Source: CAMEON01 sp964463245 (GTDB lineage Bacteria; Bacillota; Clostridia; Oscillospirales; CAG-272). From it: a DNA stretch of 64,000 bases. The stretch's first letter is position 1. Every line of letters starts with the position of its first letter. Both the position numbers and the translations under genes were made by a program. A model generated the notes under the pieces. That model had not been told where the DNA came from. It ran no database searches and worked only from the letters and a program-made list of their open reading frames with translations. The stretch spans positions 40,844 to 104,843 of the forward strand of contig CAYXBU010000001.1 in the NCBI GenBank assembly GCA_964463245.1. The letters are read 5' to 3'. Below are positions 59,421 through 64,000 of the stretch, one piece after another.

Positions 59421-59642
59421 GGGGACACCCCCTTTCCATATCCTATCCCATTATATGATGAACTCATTATATCATGAATTGCGTGAAAAGTCAATAGAAA
59501 GTGTGAGGAAGGGAAGGGCAGAGCATTCACTTTGCGTGAATGTTTGATGTTGGAGCCGGGCACAGAGGTACCATGTCCGTCGGCAACCACCCGCCCAAGC
59601 ACCCACATGGGTTCCGCGTACCTTCCGGCTACCGCTTCGGGG

Positions 59643-59720
59643 ATGCAAGGGGTGCAGCCCCTTGCATATAAACGCGTGCTCCCCCTTCCCCGCCGGGGAA
59701 GGGGTCGGGGGGATAGGGGG
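59643..59720 (+). repeat. Tandem palindromic hairpins and G-tract element
   Basis: ATGCAAGGGG/CCCCTTGCAT (59643-59667) and CCCCTTCCCC/GGGGAAGGGG (59682-59704) are perfect stems. The second arm continues into further G tracts, giving four runs of at least four G (59695-59720) separated by 2-3 bases, a classical quadruplex pattern on the plus strand. No gene is seen in 59421-59899 apart from this element and the promoter. Confidence 0.8.
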
Positions 59721-59817
59721 AAAAAGTATTAGCCGGAATCTCTCCCGGGCGCGTCCCATATCCGCGCCCGGCAGACGACCTCCCGACCCTCTCCTTTGAA
59801 AAAATCCGCATTCCGCA

Positions 59818-59846
59818 TTGACAAAACCGAGAAATCGGTATATAAT
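59818..59846 (+). promoter_or_regulatory. Promoter of the GH99-like gene
   Basis: TTGACA (59818-59823), 17-base spacer, TATAAT (59841-59846). AAAGGATG lies before the ATG at 59900. Confidence 0.92.
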
Positions 59847-59899
59847 GTAGGCATAGCATACGCCTCCCGCCGCTCGCGGGAGAGAAAGGATGATCCTGC

Positions 59900-61618
59900 A
59901 TGGAACATACACAAGAATGCAAACATAAAGCCGGGCAGAATACCGCCCGCCATACCTCCGGTCCTCTGATGGCGGTGGATGCCCTGGGGCGTAAGACCCC
60001 CGACCGTGCGAGCGGTGCATCCGCCCCCCGCGAGAACCGACTGGTGGGTCTCTTCTACTTCCTCTGGCTGGGGGAGCACGGCCGTCACAGACCCTACGAC
60101 GTCTCCAAGATCGTGGAGGCTGATTCGCAGGCGGGCTACCATACCGACAGCGAGGCCTGGGGACGTATCGGCACCTACCACCACTGGGGGGAGCCGTTCT
60201 ACGGCTACTATTACTCCGACGACGAGTGGGTCGTGCGGCACCACATGAAGTTGATCATGCAGGCCGACATCGACTTCCTGTTCTTTGACACCACCAACGG
60301 CCCGACCTATGAGCATAACGTCAAGCTGGTCATGCGGGTACTGCAGGAGTACCACGATGAGGGGTGGAAGATCCCGCAGGTCATGTTCTATACCAACACG
60401 GCCTCCGGACAGACCGTCCAGCGGATATACGACGGCATCTATAAGCCCGGCTTTGCCCGCGACACCTGGTTCTGCATGGACGGCAAGCCGGTCATCATCG
60501 CGGTGGAGTCGGAGTGCTCACCCGAGTGCCGTGAATTCTTCAACATCAAGATGTCCCAGTGGCCGAACGAGCCGGACAAGCTGGGCGGCTGGCCGTGGAT
60601 GGATTTCACCCGCCCCCAGCGGGTGTTCTCCAATCTGGACGGCGTGCCGGAGGTCATCAACGTGTCGGTCGCACAGCACCCTCAGCTGCGCTTTGGGGAT
60701 TCGGTGCTGTACGGCGAGACCACCAACTGCGGCCGAGCCTTCCACGATGGCTTCAACGATCCCGCCCCCGATGCCTGGAAGAAGGGCTGCAACTTCGCGG
60801 AGCAGTTCGACCGCGCCGTGGAGACCGATCCCCCCATCGTGCTGGTCACGGGCTGGAACGAGTGGATCGCGGGACGCTGGCAGGGCATCCCCGAGCGACC
60901 CATCATGTTCGTGGACTGCGCCAACTACGAGTACAGCCGCGACCTGGAGATGATGCGCGGCGGGTACTTTGACAACTACTTCCTGCAACTGGTGGAGTAT
61001 GTTCGCCGCTACAAGGGCGTGGAGGACACCCCCGTGCATGACCGCCTGCCCGTGCCCGCAGGGGCAGGGATCGGGTGCTTCCGTGAGTCGGAGGCCGTGT
61101 ATGATTCCTTCGACGACGGCGACTTCGCCCGCCATGCCGAGGGCTACGGCTGTGTGTACGACAATACCACCCAGCGTAACGCCATCCGCAAGATCAAGGT
61201 CAAGCATGATGGCGAGTCTATCTGCTTCCTGTTGCGTACCAAGGCTCCCGTGACCGCCTATGACGGCGAGGGCAGCTGGATGCAGGTGTACCTGAACACC
61301 GACGGCGGGCAGGGCTACGGGTTCCTGCTCAATACCCACCCGCAGGCCGACGGGACGACCACCCTGGCGCGTGTGATCGGCGAGGGGGACGACCTGACGA
61401 CCGAGGACATCCCGGGCGTGACAGCCTACTACGAGGTGGACGATGACAAGCTCAAACTCAAGCTGCCGCTGGCGGCATTGGGGCTGGAGCCGTCGGACTT
61501 CACGGTCTGGTTCAAGGCCGTGGACAGCCGTGAGCCGATCCGCACGGTGGCGGATCTTTACGACAAGGGCGATGTTGCCCCGCTGGGACGGATGAATTTC
61601 GTCTACCGCGGAAAGTAA
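59900..61618 (+). CDS. Glycoside hydrolase family 71/99-like protein with C-terminal beta-sandwich
   Basis: 572 residues. The core (~45-385) resembles GH71/GH99-type (beta/alpha)8 barrels: VGLFYFLWLGEHG, ADIDFLFFDTTNG, CMDGKPVIIAV, VTGWNEWIAGRW. The acidic residues in FFDTTNG and GWNEW are plausible catalytic or sugar-contact positions. The C-terminal part (~400-572) looks like a CBM9/DOMON-like sandwich (VKHDGESICFLLRTK, SWMQVYLNTDGGQGYGF, WFKAVDSREP). No signal peptide is present, so it appears cytosolic, which is odd for an enzyme that would attack external glycans. Monocistronic; substrate unknown. Confidence 0.8.
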   Translation: MEHTQECKHKAGQNTARHTSGPLMAVDALGRKTPDRASGASAPRENRLVGLFYFLWLGEHGRHRPYDVSKIVEADSQAGYHTDSEAWGRIGTYHHWGEPFYGYYYSDDEWVVRHHMKLIMQADIDFLFFDTTNGPTYEHNVKLVMRVLQEYHDEGWKIPQVMFYTNTASGQTVQRIYDGIYKPGFARDTWFCMDGKPVIIAVESECSPECREFFNIKMSQWPNEPDKLGGWPWMDFTRPQRVFSNLDGVPEVINVSVAQHPQLRFGDSVLYGETTNCGRAFHDGFNDPAPDAWKKGCNFAEQFDRAVETDPPIVLVTGWNEWIAGRWQGIPERPIMFVDCANYEYSRDLEMMRGGYFDNYFLQLVEYVRRYKGVEDTPVHDRLPVPAGAGIGCFRESEAVYDSFDDGDFARHAEGYGCVYDNTTQRNAIRKIKVKHDGESICFLLRTKAPVTAYDGEGSWMQVYLNTDGGQGYGFLLNTHPQADGTTTLARVIGEGDDLTTEDIPGVTAYYEVDDDKLKLKLPLAALGLEPSDFTVWFKAVDSREPIRTVADLYDKGDVAPLGRMNFVYRGK

Positions 61619-61635
61619 ACAACTACAGTCGAGCC

Positions 61636-61781
61636 TTTTCTGAATACATTGCGGGGCAGGAACCCCACATGGGCGGAACTCGACAAAAAAGTCTGTCAGG
61701 GAACCTTTTCTCGACGGAATAGAATGTCAGAAAAGTCCTTGAAGGGGTTTGGGGAAACTTCCTTCAGGAAGTTTCTCCAAA
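61636..61781 (+). repeat. Dispersed structured intergenic element, copy 2
   Basis: Second copy of the element at 15316-15463, same orientation. The terminal hairpin (61748-61781) pairs all 15 positions (one G-U) around the same TTCA loop. Relative to copy 1, two stem positions change on both sides (C-G to T-A and G-C to T-A), preserving pairing. It lies 34 bases before the COG0523 start. No sigma-A consensus promoter is visible between the preceding stop and that gene. Confidence 0.85.
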
Positions 61782-61815
61782 AATACAAAATAAATCAAGA
61801 AAGAAGCGATATATC

Positions 61816-63033
61816 ATGACAAAGATCGATATTTTTTCGGGATTCCTGGGAGCGGGCAAGACCACGCTCATCAAGAAGCTGATCACCGAGGCCTACGCCG
61901 GGGAGAAGCTGGTGCTCATCGAGAACGAGTTCGGTGAGATCGGCATTGACGGCGGGTTCTTAGCCGAGGCGGGCATCCAGATCAACGAGATGAACTCCGG
62001 GTGCATCTGCTGTTCGCTGGTGGGGGATTTCCGCGCCGCGCTGGCGCAGGTCATCACCACTTATCAGCCCGACCGCATCCTGATCGAGCCGTCGGGGGTC
62101 GGCAAGCTGTCGGATGTCATCCGCGCCGTTGAGGGTGCGGCGACCGAGGGTGCCGTGCTGGACGGCTTTACCACCGTGGTGGATGCCGGCAAGTGCAAGA
62201 TGTACATGAAGAACTTCGGCGAGTTCTTCAATGACCAGGTGGAGAACGCGGGCTGTATCATCTTAAGCCACGCCGATACGGCCTCCCCGAAGAAGGTGGA
62301 GGAGGCTGTGACCCTGCTCCGTGAGCACAACGCGACGGCTGTCATCGTCTCCACGCCGTGGATGCAGTTGACCGGGGCACAGCTCAAGGAGGCCATGGAG
62401 CGGCGGGATACGCTGGAGGCAGAGCTTGCTCGTCTGGCGGCCGACACCGAGGAGGATGACGAGGAGGAGTGCTGCCACCATCATCACCATCATGACGATG
62501 ACGATGATGAAGACGAGTGCTGCCATCACCACCATCACCACGATGATGACGACGACGACGAGCACGAGCATCATCACCATCATCATGATGATGACGACGA
62601 GGACGAGTGCTGCCACCATCATGACCATGACGATGATGACGAGCACGAGCATCACCACCACGAGCACGACGAGCACTGCACCTGCGGTTGCCACGACCAT
62701 GAGGGACATCATCACCACCACCATCACCACGCCGACGAGGTGTTCGTCAGCTGTGGTGCTGAGACTACCGTCAAGTTCGACAAGACCGAGCTGGAGTCCA
62801 AGCTGGCGGCTCTCTGCGACGAGGGCAAGTACGGCATCGTCCTGCGGGCGAAGGGCATCGTAGCCCCCGCCGAGGGCACTGCGTGGGTACACTTCGACTA
62901 TGTGCCGGGTGAGCCGGATGTGCGTACCGGGGCCGCGGCTGTCATCGGACGGCTGTGCGTCATCGGCTCCGGGCTGAAGGTGGACGCGCTGTCCGAGCTG
63001 TTCGGCGTGGCACTGCACAAGTCCGAGGACTGA
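61816..63033 (+). CDS. CobW/COG0523 GTPase with His/Asp-rich metal-binding segment
   Basis: 405 residues. G3E P-loop GTPase of the metallochaperone group: Walker A GFLGAGKTT (9-17), ENEFGEIGIDGGFL (36-49), and the metal motif CICC (63-66). Residues ~215-306 hold four to five repeats of CCHHHHHH-type His runs alternating with Asp/Glu runs and a CTCGC site, then a CobW C-terminal domain (~320-405). Such proteins shuttle zinc or another divalent metal in a GTP-dependent way. The His/Asp segment suggests high-capacity metal binding. The ribosome-binding site is weak (AAGAAG). It precedes a second COG0523 protein by 16 bases and follows the dispersed element. Confidence 0.92.
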   Translation: MTKIDIFSGFLGAGKTTLIKKLITEAYAGEKLVLIENEFGEIGIDGGFLAEAGIQINEMNSGCICCSLVGDFRAALAQVITTYQPDRILIEPSGVGKLSDVIRAVEGAATEGAVLDGFTTVVDAGKCKMYMKNFGEFFNDQVENAGCIILSHADTASPKKVEEAVTLLREHNATAVIVSTPWMQLTGAQLKEAMERRDTLEAELARLAADTEEDDEEECCHHHHHHDDDDDEDECCHHHHHHDDDDDDEHEHHHHHHDDDDEDECCHHHDHDDDDEHEHHHHEHDEHCTCGCHDHEGHHHHHHHHADEVFVSCGAETTVKFDKTELESKLAALCDEGKYGIVLRAKGIVAPAEGTAWVHFDYVPGEPDVRTGAAAVIGRLCVIGSGLKVDALSELFGVALHKSED

Positions 63034-63049
63034 TACGGGAGGGAAGAGT

Positions 63050-64000
63050 ATGGCACGCGACCTACCTGTATACCTGTTTACCGGATTCCTGGAGGGTGGC
63101 AAGACCCACATGATCCAGGAGTCCATGGAGAGCCCCCAGTTCAACACGGGGGAGAAGACCCTCATCATCCAGTGCGAGGAGGGGGTGGACGAGCTGGATA
63201 TCTCCACCTTCAACGGGAAGAATGTCTACCTGGAGCAGATCGAGGACGAGTCCCAGCTGACCACCGCCTACCTGACCGCGCTGGAGAAGAAGCACAAGCT
63301 GGATCGCATCCTCATCGAATATAACGGTATGTGGATGTTGAATTCCCTCTACGAGGCCATGCCACAGAACTGGGTGATCTACCAGCAGATGATGTTTGCC
63401 GACGCCAAGACCTTTGAGGCCTACAATCAGAATATGCGCTCCCTGATGGTGGATAAGCTGATGAATGCCGAGCTGGTGGTGCTCAACCGTACCCCTGCGG
63501 GCATCGATAAGGAGAGCATCCACAAGATCGTGCGGGGATGCTCCCGCCGTGCACAGATATCCTACGACTACCCCGACGGGCACGTCGAGGCGGACACCAT
63601 TGAAGATCCCCTGCCGTTTGATATGAACGCACCGGTGGTGGAGATCGCCGACGAGGACTACGCTGTCTGGTATCGCGACCTGACCGAGGAGCTGGACGCG
63701 TGGGAGGGCAAGGTGGTACACGTCAAGGGCACCGTCCTGCGTGACCCGAAGCTGGGCAAGACGGCACTCCTGGTGGGGCGGCACGTCATGACCTGCTGTG
63801 CCGCCGACATCACCTACTCCCCGCTGGTCTGCAACTTTACCTCCGCCGTCCCCTACAAGACCCGCGACTGGCTCATAGTCACGGCGAAGATACACATCGA
63901 GAAGCATAAGCTCTACGCAGGTCGCCCCGGTCCCGTCCTCTACGCGACCGACTGCGCCCTGACAAGCAAGCCGACCGAGGAGGTCGCGACCTTCTATTGA
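63050..64000 (+). CDS. Divergent COG0523-like P-loop protein fused to a YcgQ/TIGR03943-like domain
   Basis: 316 residues; the stop occupies the last three bases of the window. The N-terminal P-loop reads TGFLEGGKTH (11-20), a variant of the COG0523 Walker A, and IIQCEEGVDEL replaces the usual ENE-x-G switch. There is no CxCC motif. The C-terminal ~100 residues (VVHVKGTVLRDP; GRHVMTCCAADITYSPLVC; TRDWLIVTAKIH) resemble the C-terminal domain of TIGR03943/YcgQ proteins, which work with YcgR-type permeases. GGGAGGGAAG precedes the ATG. Probably cotranscribed with the preceding gene; a shared role in metal handling is inference. Confidence 0.82.
   Translation: MARDLPVYLFTGFLEGGKTHMIQESMESPQFNTGEKTLIIQCEEGVDELDISTFNGKNVYLEQIEDESQLTTAYLTALEKKHKLDRILIEYNGMWMLNSLYEAMPQNWVIYQQMMFADAKTFEAYNQNMRSLMVDKLMNAELVVLNRTPAGIDKESIHKIVRGCSRRAQISYDYPDGHVEADTIEDPLPFDMNAPVVEIADEDYAVWYRDLTEELDAWEGKVVHVKGTVLRDPKLGKTALLVGRHVMTCCAADITYSPLVCNFTSAVPYKTRDWLIVTAKIHIEKHKLYAGRPGPVLYATDCALTSKPTEEVATFY

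Noticed and set aside
59472..60020. Minus-strand open frame upstream of the GH99-like gene
   Set aside because: Passes through the palindromes, G-tracts and the plus-strand promoter; no start signal.
61636..61781. Dispersed element as an ordinary terminator of the GH99-like gene
   Set aside because: The final hairpin is not followed by a uridine run in either copy, and the conserved region extends more than 100 bases before it.
62263..63213. Val/Met-rich minus-strand frame opposite the COG0523 genes
   Set aside because: It is the reverse reading of the His/Asp codon repeats and has no independent coding evidence.

Overview
The window reads as a chromosomal segment of a moderately high-GC, Gram-positive-type anaerobe, most likely a gut Clostridia (Oscillospirales-like) genome or metagenome bin. 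The reasons are: many lipoproteins with Thr/Glu/Pro-rich linkers and no outer-membrane genes; Firmicutes-type gene order (yybS-gdpP-rplI-dnaB, tilS-hpt-ftsH, rpoB-rpoC, rpsL-rpsG-fusA-tuf); lysine and FMN riboswitches; and sigma-A promoters almost all of the form TTGACA-N17-TATAAT. The species assignment is inference. There are no rRNA genes, phage genes, transposases or CRISPR arrays.

Layout. 1-11560: three consecutive very large secreted proteins or lipoproteins built from InlB-type, GLUG, LamG-like and repeated beta-rich domains. 11604-15193: an acetyltransferase (minus strand), a DUF1836 regulator, a membrane protein and lysS. 15316-17704: a dispersed structured element, then an ECF sigma factor and its likely membrane anti-sigma partner. 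17965-22155: an amino-acid ABC importer (binding protein, permease, unusual ATPase) followed by an AbgB-like M20 hydrolase. 22246-26953: a giant RCC1-repeat protein facing a secreted CHAP-domain protein with a Cys-containing C-terminal anchor. 27046-29600: tRNA-Arg, a lysine-riboswitch-controlled binding protein and permease, and tRNA-Ser.

29749-39512 is one minus-strand core operon, yybS-gdpP-rplI-dnaB-tilS-hpt-ftsH. It links c-di-AMP turnover, ribosome and replication genes, tRNA-Ile decoding, purine salvage and membrane proteolysis. 39592-41100 carries a lipoprotein M28 peptidase. 41316-54373 is the rpoB-rpoC and rpsL-rpsG-fusA-tuf transcription/translation block. 54418-55928 is an FMN riboswitch, the riboflavin transporter subunit RibU and a small-multidrug-export family membrane protein. 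55961-59420 holds a minus-strand lipoprotein and a separate minus-strand group (small lipoprotein, VanZ-like protein, metallophosphoesterase). 59643-64000 holds a hairpin/G-tract element, a GH99-like protein, the second copy of the dispersed element and two COG0523 (CobW-type) proteins, one with a His/Asp-rich metal tail and one fused to a YcgQ-like C-terminal domain.

The most interesting signals are: (1) the ~147-nt dispersed element at 15316 and 61636, whose terminal hairpin shows compensatory base changes and which lies directly upstream of the sigma factor and the COG0523 genes; (2) a perfect 14-bp inverted repeat enclosing the -35 box of the rpsL promoter; (3) the divergent COG0523 pair; (4) an ABC ATPase with a large insertion between Walker A and the Q-loop; (5) a natural Lys-to-Arg change in ribosomal protein S12 at the streptomycin-resistance position; and (6) the Cys-containing C-terminal sorting-like signal.
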